Positions 56,732 through 64,000 of a stretch of 64,000 bases of DNA are shown here, piece by piece. Position numbers and translations under genes: made by a program. The notes under the pieces were generated by a model. The model did not search any database. It was not told the DNA's origin and saw only the letters and a program-made list of their open reading frames with translations. Each line of letters starts with the position of its first letter. Position 1 is the first letter of the stretch. Origin of the DNA: an uncultured Francisellaceae bacterium (GTDB lineage: Bacteria; Pseudomonadota; Gammaproteobacteria; UBA6186; Azoamicaceae); assembly GCA_945956915.1 (NCBI GenBank), contig CAMFJH010000003.1:62001-126000 (forward strand), written 5' to 3'.

Positions 56732-57469
56732 TTATTTATGCGAAAAGACGTATTTTTCACGTCGGATTTGTTTGCGATCGAAGCCTTTTTCAGTAAGCAC
56801 AGCAAAAGCATCATCAATCATATTGGGATTGCCGCAGAGATAGACAATATCTTGCTCGGGGTTTAATTGGAGACGTTCAAATTGATTTTGAATATGACCT
56901 GTATATTCATAGGGTTTAAAATTCGGATCTTGGTGGCGGCTGTAACAGGCTGAAAATTCAAAATTTTCATGTTCTTCAGCAAAAGCTGCAAACTCTTCTC
57001 CAAATAATAATTCGGAAGGATTACGTACGCCTAATAATAGTTCTGTACGAATATTCTGTGTATTCATCCTGTGTTTGAGTTCTTTGAGCATAGAGCGATA
57101 GGGGGTAACACCGGTTCCGGTGCCAATTAAGATATAGCGTGAAGGTTGCTCGTCTTTCAAGACAAAAAGACCAAAAGGGCCACAGGCTTCTACGGTATCG
57201 CCGGGCTTTAAATTAAATAAAAAATTCGTGGCTACACCACCCTCTACGTAAGCACAAGTCAGTTCCATGGGGGCATCGGGGGCCGGGGCATTGGCAATAC
57301 TGTAACTGCGATGAACCAGCTTCTCGGGACCCATAATATTAAGCGTGATAAATTGGCCCGCAGTGAAAGGGATAGGTTGGCCATCTGCACGTACAAAAGC
57401 TAAGTGTTTAACCATGGGAGTGACCATTTTCGCCCATTCAAGCTTATAAGTGTGGGTAGGTTGTGCCAT
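56732..57469 (-). CDS. Ferredoxin--NADP reductase-like flavoprotein
   Basis: 245 residues. An FAD-binding barrel (about 1-100) with the flavin motif HRSYSIANAP and a phosphate-contacting GGVATNFL is followed by an NAD(P)-binding domain with IGTGTGVTPYRSML, YLCGNPNMIDDAF and the C-terminal EKYVF-type end. It would shuttle electrons between NAD(P)H and ferredoxin/flavodoxin or act as a related oxidoreductase. It lacks an attached 2Fe-2S domain. GGAGG lies about 11 bases before the ATG. It is divergent from rpmF. Confidence 0.85.
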   Translation of the reverse strand: MAQPTHTYKLEWAKMVTPMVKHLAFVRADGQPIPFTAGQFITLNIMGPEKLVHRSYSIANAPAPDAPMELTCAYVEGGVATNFLFNLKPGDTVEACGPFGLFVLKDEQPSRYILIGTGTGVTPYRSMLKELKHRMNTQNIRTELLLGVRNPSELLFGEEFAAFAEEHENFEFSACYSRHQDPNFKPYEYTGHIQNQFERLQLNPEQDIVYLCGNPNMIDDAFAVLTEKGFDRKQIRREKYVFSHK

Positions 57470-57579
57470 TAGATTTCTTGCCTCCTAATTTTTGCTTTCT
57501 GTATCTTGTTTTTGTTAAATAACATGTTTGAACTCATAAAGCAATTAGTTATTCGTTTGACTATTATTTTAAAATCCTT

Positions 57580-57609
57580 TTGACAGGGCACACTAAAAAA
57601 AGGTATCAT
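57580..57609 (+). promoter_or_regulatory. Strong sigma-70 promoter candidate for the rpmF-fab operon
   Basis: A perfect TTGACA (57580-57585), an 18-base spacer and TATCAT (57604-57609), 41 bases before the rpmF ATG. It is the best match to consensus seen in the window and heads the whole lipid synthesis cluster. Confidence 0.65.
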
Positions 57610-57650
57610 CACGGGCTTAGTAACCAAAATTTAGTTCGGTGAGGTGCATT

Positions 57651-57842
57651 ATGGCTGTTCAAAAGAGCCGAAGAAGTCGATCAACACGTGGTATGCGTCG
57701 ATCGCATGATAGTTTAGAGGCAACAACCTTGTCTACCAATAAGACCACCGGTGAAGTGCACCGTAGACATCATATAACCCCAGAGGGTTATCACAATGCT
57801 CGTCAGGTTTTAGCTAACGGCAAACAGCTTAAAGGGGAGTAA
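57651..57842 (+). CDS. rpmF: 50S ribosomal protein L32
   Basis: 63 residues starting [20 protein letters not shown], with the conserved [17 protein letters not shown] end. It is the cysteine-free form, so it binds no zinc, as in E. coli. The ATG at 57651 is preceded by GAGGTG; the in-frame ATG at 57639 lies ahead of that site and is not used. It heads the plsX-fab cluster, the usual coupling of ribosome and lipid synthesis, but the customary upstream gene yceD is missing. Confidence 0.96.
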   Translation: MAVQKSRRSRSTRGMRRSHDSLEATTLSTNKTTGEVHRRHHITPEGYHNARQVLANGKQLKGE

Positions 57843-57850
57843 AGCCCCTT
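57832..57850 (+). promoter_or_regulatory. Hairpin sequestering the plsX ribosome-binding site and start
   Basis: AAGGGG (57832-57837) pairs with CCCCTT (57845-57850) around a 7-base loop. The left arm is part of the GGGGAG Shine-Dalgarno site; the right arm ends in the first two bases of the plsX TTG start. It also spans the rpmF stop, so ribosomes ending rpmF would open it: translational coupling. Confidence 0.5.
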
Positions 57851-58877
57851 GGCTGATATTTGTATTGCACTGGATGCTATGGGGGGCGATCATGGCCCCC
57901 GTGTGGTTGTACCTGCGGCCTTAGAGGCTGTAGGGGCTTGTGCGCATTTACGCTTGATATTGGTAGGCCAAAGAGCGTTGATAGAACCTTACCTTAAAGA
58001 GCACCGTGGCTTAAATCATCCCCAAATTACCTTAAAAGAAGCCTCTCAGATTGTTGAGATGGGTGAGCTACCTGCTCTAGCATTACGTACCAAAAAAGAT
58101 TCTTCCATGCGTGTTGCCGTTAATTTGGTCAAAGAAGGGGTGGCGGGTGCTTGTGTCAGTGCAGGGAATACAGGTGCTTTAATGGCGACTGCACGATTTG
58201 TCTTAAAAATGCTACCCGGAGTGAATCGACCGGCTATTGTTCATTCTTTGCCCAGCATGAAAGGACATGTGCATGTCTTGGATTTAGGTGCGAATGTGAA
58301 TTGCAGTGCCGAAGATTTATTTCAATTTGCAGTGATGGGATCGGTTTTGGCAACCGCAGTCGATAATAACCCTAAGCCTAAGGTAGGTCTCTTGAATATT
58401 GGCTCGGAACTGATAAAAGGTAATGAAACCGTTAAAAAAACTTCGGAACTCCTCTCCAATGCATCGGTTGCTTTAAATTATATTGGCTTTGTTGAAGGGG
58501 ATGATATTTATAAAGGCACAGCCGATGTTGTGGTCTGTGATGGTTTTGTGGGAAATGTGGCCCTAAAAACCAGCGAAGGCTTGGCTAAAATGATGCTAAG
58601 CTTTGCACGCGAAGCTTTTATGCGCAATTGGTATGGCAAGTGTGTGGCACTCTTGGCTAAACCGCTGTTACGCGATTTGCAAAAACGCTTTGATCCCGGT
58701 CGTTATAATGGTGCCAGCTTATTGGGCATACAAGGCATTGTGATTAAAAGTCATGGCAATGCCGATCACCATGCTTTTAGTGCTGCTATTAAGGTTGCGG
58801 TCTTAGAAATTGAAAAAAATGTCTTGGCTCAAATTAAAACTAAAGTGGTAAAACAATTGAGCGAGGCAACTGTATGA
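57849..58877 (+). CDS. plsX: Phosphate acyltransferase PlsX
   Basis: Converts acyl-ACP to acyl-phosphate, the first step of the PlsX/PlsY route to phosphatidic acid. 342 residues, family-typical: ICIALDAMGGDHGP at the N-terminus, VSAGNTGALMATARFVL, GANVNCSAEDL and VCDGFVGNVALKTSEGLA. The start is TTG at 57849, six bases after the rpmF stop, with GGAG nine bases upstream. No ATG fits the conserved N-terminus. It overlaps fabH by ATGA. Confidence 0.96.
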   Translation: MADICIALDAMGGDHGPRVVVPAALEAVGACAHLRLILVGQRALIEPYLKEHRGLNHPQITLKEASQIVEMGELPALALRTKKDSSMRVAVNLVKEGVAGACVSAGNTGALMATARFVLKMLPGVNRPAIVHSLPSMKGHVHVLDLGANVNCSAEDLFQFAVMGSVLATAVDNNPKPKVGLLNIGSELIKGNETVKKTSELLSNASVALNYIGFVEGDDIYKGTADVVVCDGFVGNVALKTSEGLAKMMLSFAREAFMRNWYGKCVALLAKPLLRDLQKRFDPGRYNGASLLGIQGIVIKSHGNADHHAFSAAIKVAVLEIEKNVLAQIKTKVVKQLSEATV

Positions 58878-59824
58878 GTCTCTCTTTTTATTCCAAAATT
58901 ACAGGTACCGGGGGCTATTTGCCTGCCCATATAGTAAGCAATGCAGATTTAGAAAAACGCATTGATACTTCTGATGAATGGATTATTGAACGCACAGGCA
59001 TAAAGCAACGACATATTGTAAACGGCAAAGATACTTGTACCAGTATGGCTATTGCCGCTGCAAAAGAAGCCCTGGCTGCTGCAAACCTAAGTCCCGATGC
59101 GGTAGAAATGATTGTGGTGGCTACTTGTACACCCGATCATGTTTTTCCTTCCACCGCTTGCTTGGTCCAAGCTGCTTTAGATATTCCGCCAGGTGTTGCT
59201 TTTGATGTACAAGCTGCTTGCAGCGGCTATATTTATGCCTTAAGCGTGGCAGACAGTGCGATTCGTGTAGGCTTAGTTAAAACTGCATTGGTGATTGGTT
59301 CTGAAGTCATGTCCAAAGGGGTAGACTGGGAAGATCGTAAAACATGTATTTTATTTGGCGATGGCGCGGGCGCTGTGGTGTTGGAAGCTTGCCAAGAACC
59401 CGGTATCTTATCCGTCAGCATGGGTGCTGATGGAAGGGAAAAGGATATATTGTGTTGGGATAATCAGCCGGGTGCTTTTATCCATATGGAAGGTAGCAAA
59501 GTTTTTAAATTGGCTGTTAACAAATTGCACGATATCGCCATACAAACTCTGCAAAATCAAGGTTTAGAGGGGACAGACATCGATTGGATGGTGCCGCATC
59601 AAGCCAATATTCGCATTATCCAAGCCACTGCTCAAAAATTAGGACTTTCTATGGAGCGGGTTATTATTACACTCGATACCCAAGGCAATACTTCAGGCGC
59701 TTCTATTCCTTTGGCTTTGAATCGAGGTATACGAGATGGCAAAATTAAAAAAGATCAATTGATCCTTTTAGAAGCTTTTGGTGCAGGACTGACTTGGGGT
59801 ACTGCATTAATCCGGATGATATAA
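58874..59824 (+). CDS. fabH: Beta-ketoacyl-ACP synthase III
   Basis: Starts fatty acid synthesis by condensing acetyl-CoA with malonyl-ACP. 316 residues, as usual (317 in E. coli). The catalytic triad is visible: Cys in VQAACSGYIYAL (near residue 115), His in MVPHQANIRII and Asn in QGNTSGASIPLAL. DEWIIERTGIKQRH near the N-terminus and the EAFGAGLTWG end are conserved. It is translationally coupled to plsX. Confidence 0.97.
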   Translation: MSLSFYSKITGTGGYLPAHIVSNADLEKRIDTSDEWIIERTGIKQRHIVNGKDTCTSMAIAAAKEALAAANLSPDAVEMIVVATCTPDHVFPSTACLVQAALDIPPGVAFDVQAACSGYIYALSVADSAIRVGLVKTALVIGSEVMSKGVDWEDRKTCILFGDGAGAVVLEACQEPGILSVSMGADGREKDILCWDNQPGAFIHMEGSKVFKLAVNKLHDIAIQTLQNQGLEGTDIDWMVPHQANIRIIQATAQKLGLSMERVIITLDTQGNTSGASIPLALNRGIRDGKIKKDQLILLEAFGAGLTWGTALIRMI

Positions 59825-59840
59825 CTTAGGTAATCACAGA

Positions 59841-60779
59841 ATGATAGAACAAGCAAAATACAAAAGTGCATGGGTGTTTCCAGGACAAGGTTCTCAATCG
59901 GTGGGTATGTTGGGTACCTTGGCAGAGAAATCCCATAAAATACAGGATACTTTTACAGAGGCTTCCGATTGTTTAGGCTATGATTTATGGACCCTTACCC
60001 AAGAAGGTCCTGCAGAAACCTTAAATCAAACGATTTATACACAACCGGCTTTGTTAACAGCAGGGGTGGCTTTATGGAGAGCCTTTAGCGAGTTGCGTAG
60101 CGGGTCCCATACCCCAGCTTTTTTGGCAGGACACAGCTTAGGGGAATACACGGCCTTGGTGTGTGCAGGCTCACTGGATTTTAAAGATGCTATTACCCTT
60201 GTTGCAGAGCGTGGACGTTTAATGCAATTGGCTGTTCCTGAAGGGGTGGGTGCCATGGCTGCTATCTTGGGCTTAAGTGATGCCGATGTGCTCACCGTTT
60301 GTAAAGAGTGTGCAGAAGGCGAAATTGTATCGCCTGCAAATTATAATACTGTGGGTCAAGTTGTGATTGCAGGTCATAAAGCCGCTGTGATGCGTGCTGT
60401 GGAAAAAGCCAAGAGTATTGGGGCTAAACGCGCGATTGTATTACCCGTTAGCGTGCCTTCGCATTGTGCTTTAATGAAACCTGCTGCTGAAGAATTTTCG
60501 ACGTATTTAGACAGTATACAGTTTAAAACGCCTCTGATTCGTGTCTTACATAATGTAGATGCGCGTTCGCATGAAAACCCTGTTGATATTCGTCATGCTT
60601 TAAGTCAACAATTATTTAGCCCTGTCCGGTGGGTGAAAACCATTCAAACATTGTTTCAAGATGGGGTAAATTGTCTAATAGAGTGTGGCCCTGGCAATGT
60701 ATTAACGGGTTTAAATAAAAGGATTGTACCTATGTTAACCTGTGTTTCAGTCTTAAGTGAGGAAGCATTATGTCTCTAG
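59841..60779 (+). CDS. fabD: Malonyl CoA-ACP transacylase
   Basis: Loads malonate onto acyl carrier protein. 312 residues. FPGQGSQSVGML near the N-terminus, nucleophile Ser in AGHSLGEYTALV (near residue 94), VAERGRLMQ, the catalytic His in PVSVPSHCALM, and the end IECGPGNVLTGL are all intact. It follows fabH by 16 bases and overlaps fabG by 10. Confidence 0.97.
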   Translation: MIEQAKYKSAWVFPGQGSQSVGMLGTLAEKSHKIQDTFTEASDCLGYDLWTLTQEGPAETLNQTIYTQPALLTAGVALWRAFSELRSGSHTPAFLAGHSLGEYTALVCAGSLDFKDAITLVAERGRLMQLAVPEGVGAMAAILGLSDADVLTVCKECAEGEIVSPANYNTVGQVVIAGHKAAVMRAVEKAKSIGAKRAIVLPVSVPSHCALMKPAAEEFSTYLDSIQFKTPLIRVLHNVDARSHENPVDIRHALSQQLFSPVRWVKTIQTLFQDGVNCLIECGPGNVLTGLNKRIVPMLTCVSVLSEEALCL

Positions 60780-61534
60780 AGCAAAAGGGCATTTTAAATA
60801 GTAAAGTGGCTTTGGTAACCGGTGCCTCTCGCGGTATAGGTCAAGCAATTGCAGCCAGTTTGGCAGAGGCCGGTGCACACGTTATTGGCACAGCAACGCG
60901 TCCAGAAGGTGCGGCTCAAATTACAAAATGGTTTAGTGAAAAAGGTCTCTTGGGCCGGGGTATTTGCTTAGATGTTGCTAATATAAGTAGCATTCAAGCT
61001 GCAGTCTCTGATATAACAGCACAAGAAGGTATGCCACATATTTTAGTGAACAATGCAGGGGTAACAGCCGATAATTTGCTCTTAAGAATGAAAGAAGAAG
61101 AGGAATGGTTGCACGTAATTAATACCAATTTAACCGGTGTGTATCGTTTGACCCAAGCCTGTTTAAGAAGTATGGTCAAAACACGATGGGGGCGGATTGT
61201 GAATGTAGGCTCGGTTGTTGGAGATACTGGCAATCCAGGCCAGGCCAATTACGCAGCAGCTAAAGCGGGCTTATTAGGCTTTTCAAAATCCTTGGCTAAA
61301 GAAGTGGGCTCTAGAAATATTACAGTGAATGTTGTCTCTCCAGGATTTATAGAAACAGATATGACGAATATTTTGCCAGAAGAAACGAGGAAAAAATTAT
61401 TAGAAACTATTCCATTAGGTCGAATGGGCGAGCCTAAAGACATTGCACAAGCAGTGGTTTTTTTAGCATCCGAACACGCGAGCTATATTACCGGAGCCAC
61501 GTTGCACATTAATGGCGGAATGTCCATGTATTAA
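60770..61534 (+). CDS. fabG: 3-oxoacyl-ACP reductase
   Basis: NADPH-dependent reduction of 3-oxoacyl-ACP. 254 residues of the short-chain dehydrogenase fold: cofactor motif [23 protein letters not shown], catalytic Ser in [11 protein letters not shown], Tyr and Lys in [11 protein letters not shown], and the end [22 protein letters not shown]. About ten residues longer at the N-terminus than E. coli FabG. The start overlaps fabD. Confidence 0.97.
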   Translation: MSLEQKGILNSKVALVTGASRGIGQAIAASLAEAGAHVIGTATRPEGAAQITKWFSEKGLLGRGICLDVANISSIQAAVSDITAQEGMPHILVNNAGVTADNLLLRMKEEEEWLHVINTNLTGVYRLTQACLRSMVKTRWGRIVNVGSVVGDTGNPGQANYAAAKAGLLGFSKSLAKEVGSRNITVNVVSPGFIETDMTNILPEETRKKLLETIPLGRMGEPKDIAQAVVFLASEHASYITGATLHINGGMSMY

Positions 61535-61562
61535 GATTTTTTTTTATAGGAGCGTTAAGTTA

Positions 61563-61808
61563 ATGACTAAGATAGACGAAAGAGTCAAAAAAGTAATTGC
61601 AGAGCAATTAAGTGTAGACATTAGTAAAATCATTCCAGAAGCTTCTTTTGTAGAAGATTTGGGAGCTGATTCTTTAGACACGGTAGAATTGGTGATGGCA
61701 TTGGAAGAAGAATGTGGAATAGAAATTCCAGATGAAGATTCCCATAAAATGTTAACGGTACAAGATGCCATTGACTATGTATCGGCTAAAACATTAACGG
61801 AAAGTTAA
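61563..61808 (+). CDS. acpP: Acyl carrier protein
   Basis: 81 residues, acidic. The phosphopantetheine serine is in [20 protein letters not shown], followed by [21 protein letters not shown]. The ATG at 61563 has AGGAG about ten bases upstream and gives the standard N-terminus [16 protein letters not shown]. The open frame extends upstream to 61512 but only inside fabG. Confidence 0.97.
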   Translation: MTKIDERVKKVIAEQLSVDISKIIPEASFVEDLGADSLDTVELVMALEEECGIEIPDEDSHKMLTVQDAIDYVSAKTLTES

Positions 61809-61811
61809 TCT

Positions 61812-63068
61812 ATGTCTTCTGCTTTAAAACGACGCGTAGTCGTCACCGGTTTAGGAATTGTATCCCCAGTTGGCAATAGCATTGAAGATGCTTGGAGCAC
61901 TGTGCTGGCAGGAAAAAGTGGTATTCGCCCAATAGAATCTTTTGATGCTTCAGATTTTGCAACTAAATTTGCAGGTTTTATAAAAGACTTTGATATTGAG
62001 CAGTACATGTCGCCTAAAGAATCGCGTAAATGCGATCCTTTTATTCAATATGGAATAGCAGCAGCGGTTCAAGCGGTGCGAGATGCTAAATTGGATGGAG
62101 AGACTGTGGTAGATAAAGATCGTGTAGGTGTGGCGATCGGATCAGGAATTGGTGGTTTGCATACCATCGAGCAAAATCATAATACTTTGCAAAATTCCGG
62201 TCCGCGTCGTATTTCTCCTTTTTTTATACCTGGTTCTATCATCAATATGATATCGGGCCATGTATCCATTAATTATGGATTTAAAGGCCCGAATATTGCA
62301 TTGGCTACGGCTTGTACAACCGGTACGCATTGTATCGGTTTAGCCGCTAGAGCCATTCAATATGGGGATGCAGATGTCATGATAGCCGGTGGAGCAGAAA
62401 ATGCGAGTACCCCCCTGGGTGTAGGGGGATTTGCTGCATTAAGAGCCCTGTCTACCCGTAATGATGCACCCGAACAGGCCAGCAGACCTTGGGATCGCGA
62501 TAGAGATGGTTTTGTATTGGGGGACGGCGCAGGCGTTTTAGTCTTGGAAGAATTAGAACATGCCAAGAAAAGAGGCGCTCCTATTTTAGCTGAGTTGATA
62601 GGCTTTGGGATGAGTGGGGATGCATTCCACATCACCCGTCCTTCCGAAGGCGGAACGGGTGCTGCCAGTGCAATGCAAAATGCCATGAAAGATGGTCAGA
62701 TTAAGCCAGAAGATATTCAATATGTCAATGCACATGGTACCTCTACACCAGCAGGCGATACCGAAGAAGTTTGGGCTATGAAATCAGTTTTAGGGCCTGC
62801 AGCTTATCAAGTGGCTGTGAGTTCTACCAAATCAATGACTGGGCACTTACTCGGTGCTGCAGGGGCTATTGAAGCCATATTTTGTGTATTGGCCATTCGA
62901 GATCAAATAGCACCACCTACTATTAATTTAGATAATCCAGATAAAGACTGTGATTTGGATTTTATACCCCATACGGCTAGAAAAATGCCTATTAATATAG
63001 CGTTATCCAACTCGTTTGGATTTGGAGGCACGAATGGAACCTTGGCATTTAAGAAAATCGAAATCTAA
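61812..63068 (+). CDS. fabF: 3-oxoacyl-ACP synthase II
   Basis: Elongating condensing enzyme, also central to membrane-fluidity control through cis-vaccenate. 418 residues. Active-site Cys in [16 protein letters not shown], His in [12 protein letters not shown], Lys in [16 protein letters not shown] and the second His in that block, then the end [15 protein letters not shown]. It follows acpP by three bases. Its last 35 bases are shared with the mltG start in another frame. Confidence 0.97.
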   Translation: MSSALKRRVVVTGLGIVSPVGNSIEDAWSTVLAGKSGIRPIESFDASDFATKFAGFIKDFDIEQYMSPKESRKCDPFIQYGIAAAVQAVRDAKLDGETVVDKDRVGVAIGSGIGGLHTIEQNHNTLQNSGPRRISPFFIPGSIINMISGHVSINYGFKGPNIALATACTTGTHCIGLAARAIQYGDADVMIAGGAENASTPLGVGGFAALRALSTRNDAPEQASRPWDRDRDGFVLGDGAGVLVLEELEHAKKRGAPILAELIGFGMSGDAFHITRPSEGGTGAASAMQNAMKDGQIKPEDIQYVNAHGTSTPAGDTEEVWAMKSVLGPAAYQVAVSSTKSMTGHLLGAAGAIEAIFCVLAIRDQIAPPTINLDNPDKDCDLDFIPHTARKMPINIALSNSFGFGGTNGTLAFKKIEI

Positions 63069-64000
63069 AAAATTTATAATAGCTATCACAGTATTGGTGC
63101 TTGGCGCTTTGATACTGGGCGCCATGGGCGTATATTACACCCGGTTTTTGGTTACGCCTTTGCAAATCGCTTCTAGAGATCAAGTTTTTGTTATTCCCCA
63201 TGGCGCTTCTACTCAAAAAATTGCAGAAGCTTTGCAGCATGAGGGTATTATATCGCAACCGTTGTTGTTTAATTTTACTGTACATTGGGAAGGTAAAAGA
63301 GGTAAATTACAAGCAGGTGAATATTTAATTAAACCCAACATGACGCCACAAACATTGGTTGATTTATTTGTCTCTGGCAAAGTAATTCAACATGCCTTTA
63401 CCATTGTCCCTGGTTGGAATTTTGATCAATTGATGTCTGCTTTAGAAGCCGAACCTAATATTGAACATACGTTAACAGGTTTAGACAAAGAAACGATAAT
63501 GACAAAAATTGCTCATTCAGGGCAGCATCCGGAGGGTAACTTTTTTCCCGAAACGTATCATTTTCCCAAAGGTACCACTGATATTGCTTTTCTAAAAAGG
63601 GCTTATCAATTAATGCAAGACAAGCTAGGAACAGCATGGGCTAATCGAGCAGACAATTTGATTTTAAAAACCCCTTATGAAGCCTTAATTTTGGCTTCTA
63701 TTATCGAAAAAGAATCAGGCCTAGAAGATGAATACACAGATATTTCTGGCGTTTATACGCGTCGCTTAGAAACAAATCATTTGCTGCAAGCTGATCCTAC
63801 AGTCATTTATGGCTTAGGTAAATCGTATATACCTCCCCTAACAATTGAACAGTTAAAATCGGATTCGCCTTACAATACTTATCAGCAGCGAGGTTTACCA
63901 CCTACGCCCATTGCCTTGCCCAGCCTTAAAGCCCTAGAAGCAGCAGTGCATCCAAAGCCTGGCAACACCCTATATTTTGTAGCAAAGCCCGGCGGTTTAG
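63034..64000 (+). CDS. mltG: Endolytic murein transglycosylase MltG, cut by the window end
   Basis: Cleaves nascent peptidoglycan strands at the inner membrane. 322 residues are visible and the frame is still open at 64000, so the 3' end is missing. The ATG at 63034, inside the end of fabF, has GGAGG five bases upstream. Next come a membrane anchor (about residues 14-32), a LysM-like domain (about 45-115, [15 protein letters not shown] and LQAGEYLI), and the catalytic region with [14 protein letters not shown], the catalytic glutamate in [21 protein letters not shown] and [16 protein letters not shown]. The pabC gene found between fabF and mltG in E. coli is absent. Confidence 0.95.
   Translation, partial: MEPWHLRKSKSKKFIIAITVLVLGALILGAMGVYYTRFLVTPLQIASRDQVFVIPHGASTQKIAEALQHEGIISQPLLFNFTVHWEGKRGKLQAGEYLIKPNMTPQTLVDLFVSGKVIQHAFTIVPGWNFDQLMSALEAEPNIEHTLTGLDKETIMTKIAHSGQHPEGNFFPETYHFPKGTTDIAFLKRAYQLMQDKLGTAWANRADNLILKTPYEALILASIIEKESGLEDEYTDISGVYTRRLETNHLLQADPTVIYGLGKSYIPPLTIEQLKSDSPYNTYQQRGLPPTPIALPSLKALEAAVHPKPGNTLYFVAKPGGL

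Overview
The window looks like chromosome of a low-GC, host-associated gammaproteobacterium, most likely of the order Legionellales (Legionella/Coxiella/Berkiella-like). The grounds are the close match of DnaE, MutS, NfuA, CcmF and the Fab proteins to gammaproteobacterial forms, the AT-rich codon use, and nearby eukaryotic-like proteins (leucine-rich repeat, ankyrin-like, a 1187-residue coiled-coil protein). The genus is an inference.

Layout. 1-8003 (+): 3' two thirds of dnaE, the cytochrome bc1 operon petABC, sspB without its usual partner sspA, and a short cytochrome c maturation cluster ccmF-ccmH-ccmI without ccmG. 8006-11563 (-): a stand-alone receiver protein, an unrecognised 195-residue protein, and mutS. 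11639-12390: a vapBC toxin-antitoxin module bracketed by the 5' end of mutS and a decayed second copy of the same mutS stretch. 12510-38290 (+): two RTX/VCBS-type surface proteins of 1246 and about 7182 residues, separated by the remnant of a nucleotidyltransferase gene. The giant gene has about 57 Ig-like domains, three tandem copies of an exact 924-bp higher-order repeat, calcium-binding repeats at both ends, and a C-terminal type I secretion tail shared with the smaller protein.

38321-49603 (-) is one long leftward gene string: an FMN-binding glutamate synthase-like protein, an ABC permease and ATPase, tamA, tamB, hldE and a TPR-glycosyltransferase. The last two overlap by ATGA, so an ADP-heptose synthase is coupled to a glycosyltransferase that ends next to the giant adhesin. 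This makes a candidate adhesin glycosylation unit. 49827-57469 holds small hypothetical genes, nfuA, a leucine-rich repeat protein, a 37-residue membrane peptide, the coiled-coil protein and a ferredoxin-NADP reductase-like flavoprotein.

57651-64000 (+) is the fatty-acid/phospholipid cluster rpmF-plsX-fabH-fabD-fabG-acpP-fabF followed by mltG, which runs off the window. No tRNA, rRNA, insertion sequence or CRISPR array was seen. Only 16436-16741 exceeds 300 bases without an intact gene; it holds a palindrome and a promoter candidate. No type I secretion transporter genes lie in the window, so export of the two adhesins must depend on genes elsewhere.
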